DNA from: an uncultured Flavobacteriaceae bacterium
Lineage (GTDB): Bacteria; Bacteroidota; Bacteroidia; Flavobacteriales; Flavobacteriaceae
Reading direction: 5' to 3'
Assembly (NCBI GenBank): GCA_947500435.1
Contig: CANMRV010000003.1
Location: 355,271-419,270, forward strand
DNA: 64,000 nt
Numbering within the stretch: the first letter of the stretch is position 1; each line of letters begins with the position of its first letter. A program made the position numbers and the translations under genes. The notes below the pieces were generated by a model, which searched no databases, had not been told where the DNA came from, and worked only from the letters and a program-made list of their open reading frames with translations. This document shows, in pieces, positions 24,912-33,759 of this stretch.

Positions 24912-26576
24912 ATGGCTAAAAATGTTTTAACCTCTTGGCAGAGGCTTATAGGTATGTTGAAACTAGACAAAAGGGATGTTCTACAAACCTTTTATTACGC
25001 TATTTTCGCGGGATTTGTCAACCTTTCCCTGCCTTTGGGTATTCAAGCGATTATCAACCTCATTCAGGGTGCGCAAATAAGTACTTCGTGGGTTATCTTG
25101 GTGATTTTGGTTACTGGTGGAGTTGCCTTTGCTGGTCTTTTGCAGTTAATGCAAATTCGCATTATAGAAAATCTTCAACAGAAGATATTCACACGGGCCT
25201 CTTTCGAATTTACCTACCGCTTTCCGAAAATAAAGATGAGTGAACTACGTGATTATTATCCGCCCGAGCTGGCCAATCGTTTTTTTGATACCCTTAATGT
25301 ACAAAAGGGATTGTCCAAAATATTGCTAGATGTTCCAGCATCTATGCTACAAATCATTTTCGGACTCTTACTATTATCTTTTTATCATCCATTTTTTATC
25401 ATTTACGGAATACTATTACTACTTCTTATATATGTGGTCTTTAAGTTCACCGTACAAAAGGGTATGGAGACTAGTCTTAATGAATCAAAACAAAAGTATA
25501 AGGTTGCACATTGGATTCAAGAAGTGGCAAGGTCTCTAGTAAGTTTTAAACTTTCAGGTAAGACAAGTTTAGCAGTAGACAAGAATGACTTGCTGGTGAC
25601 TGATTATTTAGAAGCTCGGGAGAGTCATTTCCGTATTCTGGTCATCCAATTTATACAAATGATTGGTTTCAAGGTTTTGGTCACTGGTGGACTACTGCTG
25701 ATAGGAGGGCTCTTAGTACTCAACCAAGAAATGAATATTGGTCAGTTTGTGGCCGCCGAAATCATTATTCTTTTGGTAATAAGCTCTGTTGAAAAGTTAA
25801 TAAGAGGTCTAGAAACTTTTTATGACCTGTTAACCTCTTTAGAAAAACTAGGCCAAGTGGTGGATAAAGATTTGGAGTATCAACAGGGAGAATTACCATT
25901 ATCTGAAACTGAAGACCTTAAAGTAGAGTTAGAAAACGTTTCATTTGGTGTCAATGGAAATGAGAACATTTTGACGGATATCTCTTTAAAAATCCAACCT
26001 AGAAGCACACAATTGATTGTTGGCTCAAATGGTTCGGGTAAGTCTACGCTACTTCGCTTGATTGCCGGTATTCTGGAGCCTAAGGAGGGTGATATTTATA
26101 TTAACAATACCTCTTTAAGAGGAATTAACTTCAATCACTATCGCTCATTTATAGGACAATCTTTGATTGATGAGAGTCCGTTCGAAGGAACTATCCTTGA
26201 GAATATAACCTTTGGCAACGACTCCATTTCTCAAAAAGATTTGCAATGGACTATAGAGGCTGTAGGATTACAAGGATTTGTAAAAAAGCAACCAAAAGGC
26301 TTGAATACAATCATTTATCCCGAAGGAAAACAAATATCCTATACGGTAGCTAAAAAAATAGTCCTGGCCAGAAGTGTTGTACACAAACCAAAATTATTAA
26401 TACTCAAAGACCCATTGAACCAGTTTGATGAAATTGAGGCATTGCGTATTATGAATTTCTTGGTTGATAAGAACAACCCATGGTCATTGGTAGTTGTTAG
26501 CCAAGACCCTAAATGGATTGGGCGTTGCGAAAAAATCATCACCATGGATCATGGGAAAATCGTTTCCATAAACTAA
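24912..26576 (+). CDS. ABC half-transporter with degenerate ATPase domain
   Basis: The 554-aa protein has a six-helix ABC exporter membrane domain (about 25-310) and a nucleotide-binding domain (about 335-554). Walker A GSNGSGKST (371-379) and Q-loop Gln416 are intact. The signature reads ISYTV (475-479) instead of LSGGQ, Walker B reads LLILKD with Lys499 replacing the Mg-binding Asp and Asp500 replacing the catalytic Glu, and the H-loop His is Gln531 (VVVSQDP). A homodimer should bind ATP but hydrolyse it poorly. Gene order TetR-ABC-HlyD-TolC suggests a type I-like export or efflux complex. Confidence 0.9.
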   Translation: MAKNVLTSWQRLIGMLKLDKRDVLQTFYYAIFAGFVNLSLPLGIQAIINLIQGAQISTSWVILVILVTGGVAFAGLLQLMQIRIIENLQQKIFTRASFEFTYRFPKIKMSELRDYYPPELANRFFDTLNVQKGLSKILLDVPASMLQIIFGLLLLSFYHPFFIIYGILLLLLIYVVFKFTVQKGMETSLNESKQKYKVAHWIQEVARSLVSFKLSGKTSLAVDKNDLLVTDYLEARESHFRILVIQFIQMIGFKVLVTGGLLLIGGLLVLNQEMNIGQFVAAEIIILLVISSVEKLIRGLETFYDLLTSLEKLGQVVDKDLEYQQGELPLSETEDLKVELENVSFGVNGNENILTDISLKIQPRSTQLIVGSNGSGKSTLLRLIAGILEPKEGDIYINNTSLRGINFNHYRSFIGQSLIDESPFEGTILENITFGNDSISQKDLQWTIEAVGLQGFVKKQPKGLNTIIYPEGKQISYTVAKKIVLARSVVHKPKLLILKDPLNQFDEIEALRIMNFLVDKNNPWSLVVVSQDPKWIGRCEKIITMDHGKIVSIN

Positions 26577-26582
26577 AAAGTT

Positions 26583-27935
26583 ATGCTGAACATCTCTAAA
26601 AATCCCTTAAATAAGACAGTTCACCTTACGGGTTTTAAATCAACGGATAAGGTATTTCATCAGAGACACTACAAACATTTCAATCGTTTTCTGCTAGGGT
26701 CTTCCATCTTCGGGCTCATTGTCCTTTTTTTACCATGGACACAGAATATTCGTGGCAATGGTTATTTGACCACACTGAAGCCTGATCAGAGGCCTCAGAC
26801 TATACAATCACCAATTCCTGGCCGAATTGAAAATTGGTATGTGCAAGAAGGTGATTATGTCAAGAAGGGCGACACTATTTTATTCATTTCCGAAGTCAAA
26901 AACGAATATTTTGACCCAGATTTAGTAGAACGAACAGGTGATCAGATTAGAGCAAAAAGTGCATCGGTTACTTCGTATGAAGGTAAAGTAAAAGCATTGC
27001 GAAATCAGATGTCATCTTTGTCGAACGAGCGAGGATTGAAACTGGAACAGGCAAAAAACAAATTGATGCAGTCAAAACTTAAGGTGCAAAGTGATAGTAT
27101 TGATTTAGAGGCCGCGAAGACCAATATCAGTATTGCAGAAAGGCAATATGACCGGATAGCTCAACTACAGGCAGAAGGTTTGAAAGCGGTGACTGATGTT
27201 GAAGAAAAGCGTTTGAAACTACAAGAGACTCAGGCGAAATTGATATCTCAAGAGAATAAGCTCCTGGCGGCAAGAAACGAAGTTATCAACGCTCAAGTCG
27301 AAATCGGCCGTGTGCAAAATGAGTATAACAACAAAATCTCAAAAGCGGAGAGTGATATGTTCACAGCACAATCAAGTCAGTTTGACTCTGAAGCACAGGT
27401 GACGAAGCTCGAAAATGAGTTTACCAACTATGAGATGCGAAATGACATGTACTATATTCGGGCGCCTCAAAATGGCTTTATCAACAAGGCGATACAAGGC
27501 GGTATTGGCCAAACCTTTAAAGAAGGAGAAGCCCTCGTAGGCATTATGCCTTCTGATATTGATATGGCGGTAGAGACTTTTGTAGAGCCTCTGGATTTAC
27601 CCTTGATTCATTTAGGGGAAAAGGTGCGTATTCAATTTGATGGATGGCCTGCAATAGTTTTCAGCGGATGGCCCAATGTTTCTTATGGCACATATGGCGG
27701 AGAGGTGGTAGCCGTTGAAAGATTTATTAGCGACAATGGTAAATATCGGGTATTACTCGCTCCTGATCCTGATGATCATGAATGGCCCAAAGATATACGC
27801 GCAGGATCCGGGGCATATACTATCGCCTTGTTGGAAGATGTGCCAATTTGGTACGAGCTATGGCGACAATTGAATGGGTTTCCTCCAAATTATTATCAGC
27901 CGAAAGATGAATCTATGAAAACCGCAAAAAAATAA
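26583..27935 (+). CDS. HlyD-family membrane fusion (periplasmic adaptor) protein
   Basis: The 450-aa protein has one N-terminal TM helix (about 36-54), a lipoyl-like half motif (SPIPGRIENWYVQEGDYVKK, about 77-96), a long coiled coil (about 120-290) and a second lipoyl/beta-barrel half with RAPQNGFINKAIQGGIGQTF (about 294-313). It bridges the inner-membrane ABC protein and the outer-membrane TolC-type channel. It starts 6 bases after the ABC gene and ends 1 base before the TolC-type gene, so the three are translated together. The coiled coil is long, as in type I secretion adaptors. Confidence 0.93.
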   Translation: MLNISKNPLNKTVHLTGFKSTDKVFHQRHYKHFNRFLLGSSIFGLIVLFLPWTQNIRGNGYLTTLKPDQRPQTIQSPIPGRIENWYVQEGDYVKKGDTILFISEVKNEYFDPDLVERTGDQIRAKSASVTSYEGKVKALRNQMSSLSNERGLKLEQAKNKLMQSKLKVQSDSIDLEAAKTNISIAERQYDRIAQLQAEGLKAVTDVEEKRLKLQETQAKLISQENKLLAARNEVINAQVEIGRVQNEYNNKISKAESDMFTAQSSQFDSEAQVTKLENEFTNYEMRNDMYYIRAPQNGFINKAIQGGIGQTFKEGEALVGIMPSDIDMAVETFVEPLDLPLIHLGEKVRIQFDGWPAIVFSGWPNVSYGTYGGEVVAVERFISDNGKYRVLLAPDPDDHEWPKDIRAGSGAYTIALLEDVPIWYELWRQLNGFPPNYYQPKDESMKTAKK

Positions 27936-27936
27936 A

Positions 27937-29340
27937 ATGCGAAACTGTTTCACAATCATATTGCTTTTATTGACCATTTCAATTGAAGGTCAGGTGCAAG
28001 ATTCTGTGGTACTCAGATTCAATGAGTACTTAGGATATGTCAAGAAGTACCATCCGATTGCAAAACAAGCTGAACTCGCCCTGGGAATAGGCCAGGCGAA
28101 TTTAATGAAAGCCAGAGGTGGTTTTGACCCCAAAATTGAGGTTGATTATGATAGAAAGGAATTTAAGGGGACGGAATATTATGACCGCCTCAATGCAACT
28201 TTCAAGATTCCCACTTGGTATGGTATTGAACTTAAGGGGAATTTTGAACAGAATGACGGGGACTTTTTAAACCCGGCTGAATCTGTACCGACTGATGGTT
28301 TGTATAGTGCCGGAGTTTCAATGTCCGTAGGTCAAGGTCTATGGATTAACGAACGCATGGCGACCTTAAAACAAGCTAAATATTTCAGGGAGCAATCCAA
28401 AGCGGATCGCGATTTGTTGGTAAACCAGATTCTTTATGAGGCGTCATTGGCTTATTTTGATTGGTTGCAAGCCTTCAATGAAGCGTCGATTTACCAGAAC
28501 TTTTTAGAGAATGCCAGTATTCGTTTCGAGGGAACAAAAAAGCGTGCAGCTGCTGGTGATATTGCTGCTATTGATACTGTAGAGGCTAAAATTGCATTTC
28601 AGAACCGAGCTTTAAGTCTTGAGCAGGCAAAAGTAAAACTGATGAAGCGTTCTTTGGAGATGTCCAATTTTCTTTGGATGAATGATGAAATTCCTGTTGA
28701 AGTACAACCTAATGTAATTCCAGATACGAACATTGATGGCGATATCGATACTACCCTTGAAATTCTCGGGAAGCCTTTGGACGGTTTTACCCTTGAAAAC
28801 CATCCGAAATTAAAATCCTTAGGCTATAAAATAGACGGACTCCGTGTAGAGAAAAATCTAAAAGCGAATAAACTCTTACCTAAGATAGATTTGGAGTATA
28901 ATTTCTTGACGGAAACTCCAGAACTTATGAATTCCTTTGAAACACAAGAATACAAAGGAGGGATTCGATTTCAATTGCCTTTGTTTTTGCGAAAGGAGCG
29001 AGGCGACCTTAAATTGGCAAAGTACAAATTGCAAGATGCTAAGTTCGATTTTGACAATGCTCAAGTTGCCTTGCAAAACAAAATTGTTGCGATTTATCGT
29101 GAACTGGAATCCTTTGAAACACAAAATATTTTGATTGATGATATTGTAGCGAATTACAATAAACTTTTAGCCGCAGAAGAGCGAAAATTCAGTTTTGGAG
29201 AAAGTTCTTTGTTCTTAATCAATGCACGCGAGAGTAAATTAATCGATGCCGAATTGAAACAAATAGGGGTTCAGAATAAGTTTTATTACTCGAAAGCGAA
29301 ATTATTCAACAGTTTGGCGGTAAACCCTGAGAACTTGTAA
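27937..29340 (+). CDS. TolC-family outer-membrane channel protein
   Basis: The 467-aa protein has a signal peptide (MRNCFTIILLLLTISIEGQ) and two repeated helical/beta halves of the outer-membrane efflux family. Characteristic are KQAELALGIGQANLMKARGG near the N-terminus and the heptad-rich helices ending with RKFSFGESSLFLINARESKL near residue 420. It forms the trimeric exit duct of the export complex encoded by the preceding two genes. It closes the TetR-led operon; there is no strong terminator hairpin before the thioredoxin-like gene 93 bases on. Confidence 0.92.
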   Translation: MRNCFTIILLLLTISIEGQVQDSVVLRFNEYLGYVKKYHPIAKQAELALGIGQANLMKARGGFDPKIEVDYDRKEFKGTEYYDRLNATFKIPTWYGIELKGNFEQNDGDFLNPAESVPTDGLYSAGVSMSVGQGLWINERMATLKQAKYFREQSKADRDLLVNQILYEASLAYFDWLQAFNEASIYQNFLENASIRFEGTKKRAAAGDIAAIDTVEAKIAFQNRALSLEQAKVKLMKRSLEMSNFLWMNDEIPVEVQPNVIPDTNIDGDIDTTLEILGKPLDGFTLENHPKLKSLGYKIDGLRVEKNLKANKLLPKIDLEYNFLTETPELMNSFETQEYKGGIRFQLPLFLRKERGDLKLAKYKLQDAKFDFDNAQVALQNKIVAIYRELESFETQNILIDDIVANYNKLLAAEERKFSFGESSLFLINARESKLIDAELKQIGVQNKFYYSKAKLFNSLAVNPENL

Positions 29341-29433
29341 GTTTTTGTAGGAACAATCTACTAATATGACTTATTTCATGAATTGGATGTCTTAGGGCAT
29401 CTAATTTTGTAACTCACGTATAGAGGAAAAAAT

Positions 29434-30054
29434 ATGCAAAACAGAACAAAAGAGAAAAGTACGCAAGTACTCATTGAAGAAAGCCTTCCTAAAGCAATGT
29501 CTTATAATGAATATATCGCATTAGTAAAGAATTTGGCGGAAGAAGGAAAGTCAACAGGCCCCGAACAAACAGAAGCCTTAACGAACTATACTCAATTGAA
29601 TGACCGTCGTATGAAGCGTTGGGATAAGACCTTGAAGTTCAATGATGAAGCGGTAGAGCAGATTTCAAAAGTCGACACCGAAATTACTTGGCTGGTGCTT
29701 ACAGAAAGCTGGTGTGGTGATGCCTCGCCTGCACTTCCGGTGATGCATAAGATTTCAGAGCTGAACCCCAATATTTCTTTAAAGATTATTTTACGCGATG
29801 AGAACGTCGATTTGATGAATCGGTTTTTAACCAATGGGGGAATGTCTATTCCGAAGCTAGTTGCAATTGATGATACTATCAAAGAAGTAGTTGGTGATTG
29901 GGGTCCACGTTCAAAAGCTGCAACAAAGCTAGTTGAAGATTATAAAGCAGAACACGGAACACTAACTGCTGAGTTCAAACAAGACCTTCAAGTTTGGTAT
30001 AATAAGGATAAAGGACAGAGTGTTTTGGAAGATCTTTTAAAACAGCTTAAATAG
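29434..30054 (+). CDS. Thioredoxin-family protein with a single active-site cysteine
   Basis: The 206-aa cytosolic protein has a thioredoxin-like fold in its centre with ESWCGDASPALPVMHKI (about 91-107). The usual Cys-x2-Cys becomes Cys94-Gly-Asp-Ala97, so a dithiol redox reaction is unlikely; a monothiol or binding role is possible. The cis-Pro loop (MSIPKLV, about 145-151) is kept. Flavobacteria often have this gene behind the TolC-type gene, as here. It may be read through from the export operon, but its own leader of 93 bases leaves room for a promoter. A very strong terminator follows. Confidence 0.85.
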   Translation: MQNRTKEKSTQVLIEESLPKAMSYNEYIALVKNLAEEGKSTGPEQTEALTNYTQLNDRRMKRWDKTLKFNDEAVEQISKVDTEITWLVLTESWCGDASPALPVMHKISELNPNISLKIILRDENVDLMNRFLTNGGMSIPKLVAIDDTIKEVVGDWGPRSKAATKLVEDYKAEHGTLTAEFKQDLQVWYNKDKGQSVLEDLLKQLK

Positions 30055-30078
30055 TAAAAAAGAAGATGTTAAAATATT

Positions 30079-30128
30079 AAACCCAAATTCCAATAGCATA
30101 ATCTATTGGAATTTGGGTTTTGTTTTTT
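30079..30128 (+). terminator. Strong Rho-independent terminator
   Basis: Two 18-base arms starting AAACCCAAATTCC and ending GGAATTTGGGTTT pair perfectly around a 6-base loop and are followed by TGTTTTTTGG. The hairpin ends the thioredoxin-like gene and, being nearly symmetrical, may also serve the convergent TonB-like gene at 30148. Confidence 0.92.
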
Positions 30129-30147
30129 GGAATTTGTAAGGGACTCC

Positions 30148-30882
30148 TTATCTAGCTTTTCCTTGAAATAAATAGGTAATTGTACCTTTTTGACTAGGTT
30201 TTCCAGAATCGCCACTAAACTTTGCTTTCAAAGCGTACGCTATAGCATTGTCAACAAGACAACCGTTGGAAGTACCCGAGCTTTTTTCGTTAAAGTCCGC
30301 CTCGGCCACATTACCTAGGGCATCTACTTTTATATTTATAACAACTTTACCACCTTCGATACAGGTATAAATTGGAGGTGGTAATTTATAATTATTTCTG
30401 TCCACTAAAGAATAAGAAACTGAAGTTCTTCGTGCAGCAAGATTATTCGTGAATTCTTTTTTCTGTGCTTCTTTTTCCCCTAATTTTTGTTTGGCCTCCT
30501 CACGTTTCTTCTTCAATTCTTTTACCCGTTCTGCATAGTCACCATCATCCATCAAATCATTTGGTTCGCCATCTTCCAAAGCTTCCTGCTCAGACATCAA
30601 TTCCTCTAGAGTCTGCAAAGGTTCAGGTTCTCCGTAAGTCGGTTTGGCAGTTTCATTATACGCCATATGACTTTTGATGGGATCCGCTTGTGCCATTTTT
30701 TCAAGCATCTCCTTTTCTTTCAAAAGCTCTTCGATATCTTCTTCGGCAAGCATCATCTCTACAATGTATTCATCATCTTGGCTCCCAACTTCCCCCAAGG
30801 AAATGTTGAATAAAATCAACACCACAATCCCCATCGAGAAAAAGGTAATTAAAAATGATAATTGTTTGCGATTCAGATGCAT
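30148..30882 (-). CDS. TonB-like energy transducer family protein
   Basis: The 244-aa protein has an N-terminal TM helix (about 10-30), a long charged Glu/Lys linker (about 45-140) with a coiled-coil stretch (ERVKELKKKREEAKQKLGEK), and a C-terminal domain (about 165-244) with GGKVVINIKVDALGNVAEAD and AKFSGDSGKPSQKGTITYLF, the pattern of the TonB C-terminal fold. It may couple the proton motive force to outer-membrane transport or act in gliding/envelope functions. It is the last gene of the ftsX-DUF3098-uppP-truB run and carries no ExbB/ExbD neighbours here. Confidence 0.8.
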   Translation of the reverse strand: MHLNRKQLSFLITFFSMGIVVLILFNISLGEVGSQDDEYIVEMMLAEEDIEELLKEKEMLEKMAQADPIKSHMAYNETAKPTYGEPEPLQTLEELMSEQEALEDGEPNDLMDDGDYAERVKELKKKREEAKQKLGEKEAQKKEFTNNLAARRTSVSYSLVDRNNYKLPPPIYTCIEGGKVVINIKVDALGNVAEADFNEKSSGTSNGCLVDNAIAYALKAKFSGDSGKPSQKGTITYLFQGKAR

Positions 30883-30937
30883 AGTGCTAGAACTCTAATA
30901 TCTAAAAAATATTTAATTTTTTCGTTGAACGGAAACC

Positions 30938-31666
30938 TTAAGCTCCATTTTGTTGTGTATCCTCTTGTTTGCCTAGTAAACTTTCTGCAAAAATGGTGGG
31001 GTCAACGGCTTTATTTACGTTGTAATCGCCTATTTTGGTTCTTCTCAGTTCAGATAAATGTCCGCCTGAATCCAACATTTTTCCAAAGTCATGGGCTAAG
31101 GACCTTATATAGGTTCCTTTACTGCATACCACACGAAACTCAACTTTAGGCATGTTTATAGCCGTAATTTCAAACTCTGAAATGGTTATTCTCCTCTTCT
31201 TTATCTCTACTTCTTTTCCTTCACGAGCATATTCATACAAACGTTTTCCATCTTTTTTAAGAGCAGAAAAGACAGGTGGTGTTTGTTCAATTTCACCTAT
31301 AAAATTAGCCGTTGCAGAATATATCATCTCCTCTGTTATATGATCCGTTGGAGAAGTTTCGTCAACTTCTGTTTCTAAATCATAAGAAGGAGTGGTAGCT
31401 CCCAAAGTAATGGTACCCGTATACTCTTTGATTTGCCCTTGAAGGTCACTAATCGTTTTGGTAAACTTTCCGCTACATATCAATAACAACCCCGTGGCTA
31501 AAGGGTCGAGGGTGCCTGCGTGGCCAATTTTGATTTTTTTCAAGGCAAACTTCTTCCGGATAGCCCATTTGAGTTTGTTTACTGCTTGAAATGATGACCA
31601 ACCTAAAGGCTTATCAATAAGCAGTAACTGTCCGTTCAGGAAATCTTCTTTGGTTCTCGTATCCAT
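30938..31666 (-). CDS. truB: tRNA pseudouridine(55) synthase
   Basis: The 242-aa protein has the TruB blocks KPLGWSSFQAVNKL (about 19-32), GHAGTLDPLATGLL (about 49-62, with the catalytic Asp), YTGTITLGATTPSYDLE, and QTPPVFSALKKDGKRLYEYA. It makes pseudouridine in the T-arm of tRNAs. It is shorter than the E. coli enzyme because it lacks a C-terminal PUA domain, as is usual in Bacteroidota. It lies 28 bases downstream of uppP in the ftsX-DUF3098-uppP-truB operon. Confidence 0.95.
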   Translation of the reverse strand: MDTRTKEDFLNGQLLLIDKPLGWSSFQAVNKLKWAIRKKFALKKIKIGHAGTLDPLATGLLLICSGKFTKTISDLQGQIKEYTGTITLGATTPSYDLETEVDETSPTDHITEEMIYSATANFIGEIEQTPPVFSALKKDGKRLYEYAREGKEVEIKKRRITISEFEITAINMPKVEFRVVCSKGTYIRSLAHDFGKMLDSGGHLSELRRTKIGDYNVNKAVDPTIFAESLLGKQEDTQQNGA

Positions 31667-31694
31667 TTTGAAGAACTATTATGGGGTCAGTTAA

Positions 31695-32489
31695 CTATCC
31701 CCAAAAACCATACCCAATTGCTATCAAGCCAACAACTAGGCAGTATATGGCAAAATAAGAGAGTTTACTCTTCTTGACCAATTGAATCATCCAAGTACAG
31801 GCGGCTAAACCTGCTATAAATGCAGCTATAAAACCAGCGCCCATGGCAACGTTGTTTTCTCCCGTAAAGGTTAGGTCACCGCTTAAAAGGTCTTTTCCTA
31901 TTTTTCCGAAAATTAGTGGAACAACCATTAAGAAAGAAAAACGAGCGGCCTTGGTTTTATCTACACCCAGAAGCACCGAAGTCGATATGGTAGCGCCACT
32001 TCTTGAAATACCAGGTAGCATGGCAATTGCCTGAGAAACACCTACAATAAAAGCGTTTTTAAAACTCACCTTCTTGTCGGTATCCTTAGCTTTATCAGCG
32101 AAGTATAGGAGCACGGCAGTAATCAATAGCATGAAGCCGACAAAGCGAATATTACCTCCGAAAAAGGCTTCCAATTGTTCTTCGAAAAACAATCCTACAA
32201 AAACTGCAGGTAGCATAGAAACTATAATCTTAAGGGAGAATTGTGTTTCTTCATTCCATTTGAAACTAAAAAGTCCGCGAAGAATTTCCCAAACATCTTT
32301 TCTGAAAACTACTAGTGTACTTAAGGCCGTAGCAAAATGGAGTACAACCGTAAACAACAGACTTTCTTCAGGAACAGAATTATCTCCTAATATTGCTTTT
32401 CCTAATTCTAAGTGTCCACTAGATGATACAGGTAAAAATTCGGTTAGTCCTTGTATGATTCCAAGGATTATGGCATCTAAAGTGTCCAA
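31695..32489 (-). CDS. uppP: Undecaprenyl-diphosphate phosphatase (BacA type)
   Basis: The 264-aa inner-membrane protein with about eight helices carries both signatures of the family: GLTEFLPVSSSGHLELG (about 15-31), with the Glu-rich first motif, and PGISRSGATISTSVLLG (about 159-175), with the Arg of the second motif. It recycles undecaprenyl diphosphate, the lipid carrier of peptidoglycan and O-antigen synthesis. The ATG follows directly on the DUF3098 stop (no gap), so the two are tightly coupled. Confidence 0.96.
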   Translation of the reverse strand: MDTLDAIILGIIQGLTEFLPVSSSGHLELGKAILGDNSVPEESLLFTVVLHFATALSTLVVFRKDVWEILRGLFSFKWNEETQFSLKIIVSMLPAVFVGLFFEEQLEAFFGGNIRFVGFMLLITAVLLYFADKAKDTDKKVSFKNAFIVGVSQAIAMLPGISRSGATISTSVLLGVDKTKAARFSFLMVVPLIFGKIGKDLLSGDLTFTGENNVAMGAGFIAAFIAGLAACTWMIQLVKKSKLSYFAIYCLVVGLIAIGYGFWG

Positions 32490-32756
32490 TTATTTTTTCT
32501 TCTTATGGGGATTCAACAAAATAGCATATACCTCGATGCCGAGTCCGATAAGGACCAATGTGGGTGCCAATCGAATACGTCTAAAGTTGTAGATATCTTC
32601 GCTAAATACATTGGGGTCATCGCTGCCCCCGCCGCTCATCAAGATGAACCCCAAAGCAATAAAAGCCATACCGATAAACATGAACATATAGTTCTTTTTT
32701 TGAAATATGAATTCCTGTTTCGGTTGCTCGTCCTTGTTTTTGTACTTCTTGCTCAT
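32490..32756 (-). CDS. DUF3098 family membrane protein
   Basis: The 88-aa protein has two TM helices (about 25-42 and 66-82) separated by a short loop with SGGGSDDPNVFSEDIYNFRR, the hallmark of the DUF3098 family that in Flavobacteriia lies between ftsX and uppP. It has a basic, Lys-rich N-terminus and C-terminus facing the cytosol. No biochemical role is known. Position between a cell-division protein gene and a cell-wall carrier phosphatase gene suggests an envelope function, which is inference. Confidence 0.88.
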   Translation of the reverse strand: MSKKYKNKDEQPKQEFIFQKKNYMFMFIGMAFIALGFILMSGGGSDDPNVFSEDIYNFRRIRLAPTLVLIGLGIEVYAILLNPHKKKK

Positions 32757-32766
32757 GGCGGCAAAG

Positions 32767-33645
32767 TTAATAATATAATTCGTCGGTTCGAAGATTTAAA
32801 AAGCGTTGCGTCGCAAAGTAGGTACTTAAGAGTGAAATCAGAAGTCCCAATACAAATACGCCGACGAATAAGATGATTAAAATAGATGCATCATCAAAGA
32901 GCCCCAGATCAGGAAAGTTCTCATTGACATAATAGAGTACACCACCTAAAGCTAGTAAAGCGACAACTGAACCTAACATCCCCAGTTTTACATTCGTCCA
33001 TATAAAAGGCTTTCGGATAAAGGTTTTGGTAGCGCCCACCATTTGCATTGTTTTTATGATAAAGCGTTTTGAATAAATCGACAATCGAATGGAACTATTA
33101 ATGAGCAGCACGGCAATGAAAGTGAAAATGCCACTAGCGATAAGAATCCAAAGGCTTATTTTTTTGACATTGTCATTAAGCAAACCTACTAGAGGTTGAT
33201 CGTAGCTGACTTCTTCAACATATCCTTTGGCAGTAATTTCGGCTGCGATTTCTTCAATTTTTTCTGGGGAAACAAAGTCGGCATTTAGATTCACATCAAT
33301 CGAATTCTTTAGTGGATTATACCCCAAAAACTCAATGAAGTTCTCTCCGATTTCCTCGGTATGTTTTTCAGCTGCTTCCTCTTTAGAAACATAGGTAGCA
33401 GTTTTAGTGTATTCTGCCATGGCTAAACTCTTCTGTAGTTGGTCGATTTCAACCTCCTTGGCACTTTCCTTCAAAAAGACTGAAATGGTGATTTGTTCTT
33501 TAAAATGGTCCGCCATTTTTTTGGTGTTCAGAACTAGAAGTCCTAGAATGCCTAACAAAAAGAGAACGAGAGCAATACTCAAAACTACTGAGAAGTAGGA
33601 TGATACTAGCTTTCGCTTTTGATATTGCTCGAAAGATTTGCCCAT
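32767..33645 (-). CDS. ftsX: Cell division protein FtsX
   Basis: The 292-aa protein has the FtsX plan: cytoplasmic N-terminus, TM1 (about 22-42), an extracytoplasmic domain (about 60-160), then three TM helices (about 170-190, 222-244, 262-284) with TMQMVGATKTFIRKPF in the loop between them. With the ATPase FtsE it links divisome activity to peptidoglycan hydrolases. The ORF extends upstream to 33753, but the family-like start is the ATG at 33645 (MGKSFEQYQKRKL). It is the first gene of the operon; ftsE is not in the window. Confidence 0.92.
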   Translation of the reverse strand: MGKSFEQYQKRKLVSSYFSVVLSIALVLFLLGILGLLVLNTKKMADHFKEQITISVFLKESAKEVEIDQLQKSLAMAEYTKTATYVSKEEAAEKHTEEIGENFIEFLGYNPLKNSIDVNLNADFVSPEKIEEIAAEITAKGYVEEVSYDQPLVGLLNDNVKKISLWILIASGIFTFIAVLLINSSIRLSIYSKRFIIKTMQMVGATKTFIRKPFIWTNVKLGMLGSVVALLALGGVLYYVNENFPDLGLFDDASILIILFVGVFVLGLLISLLSTYFATQRFLNLRTDELYY

Positions 33646-33759
33646 AGTAGGTGTTGAGTAGGTAAAGTTAGGAAAGTAAATTGAATCACACCTGTATATA
33701 GTTTCGGTTTCTAATATTTGAAAGATATCTTCGTTAGAATTCTGGCGAATCAAAACTAA

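Noticed and set aside
30862..31343. Plus-strand ORFs opposite truB and the TonB-like gene
   Set aside because: They are shadows of well-supported minus-strand genes.
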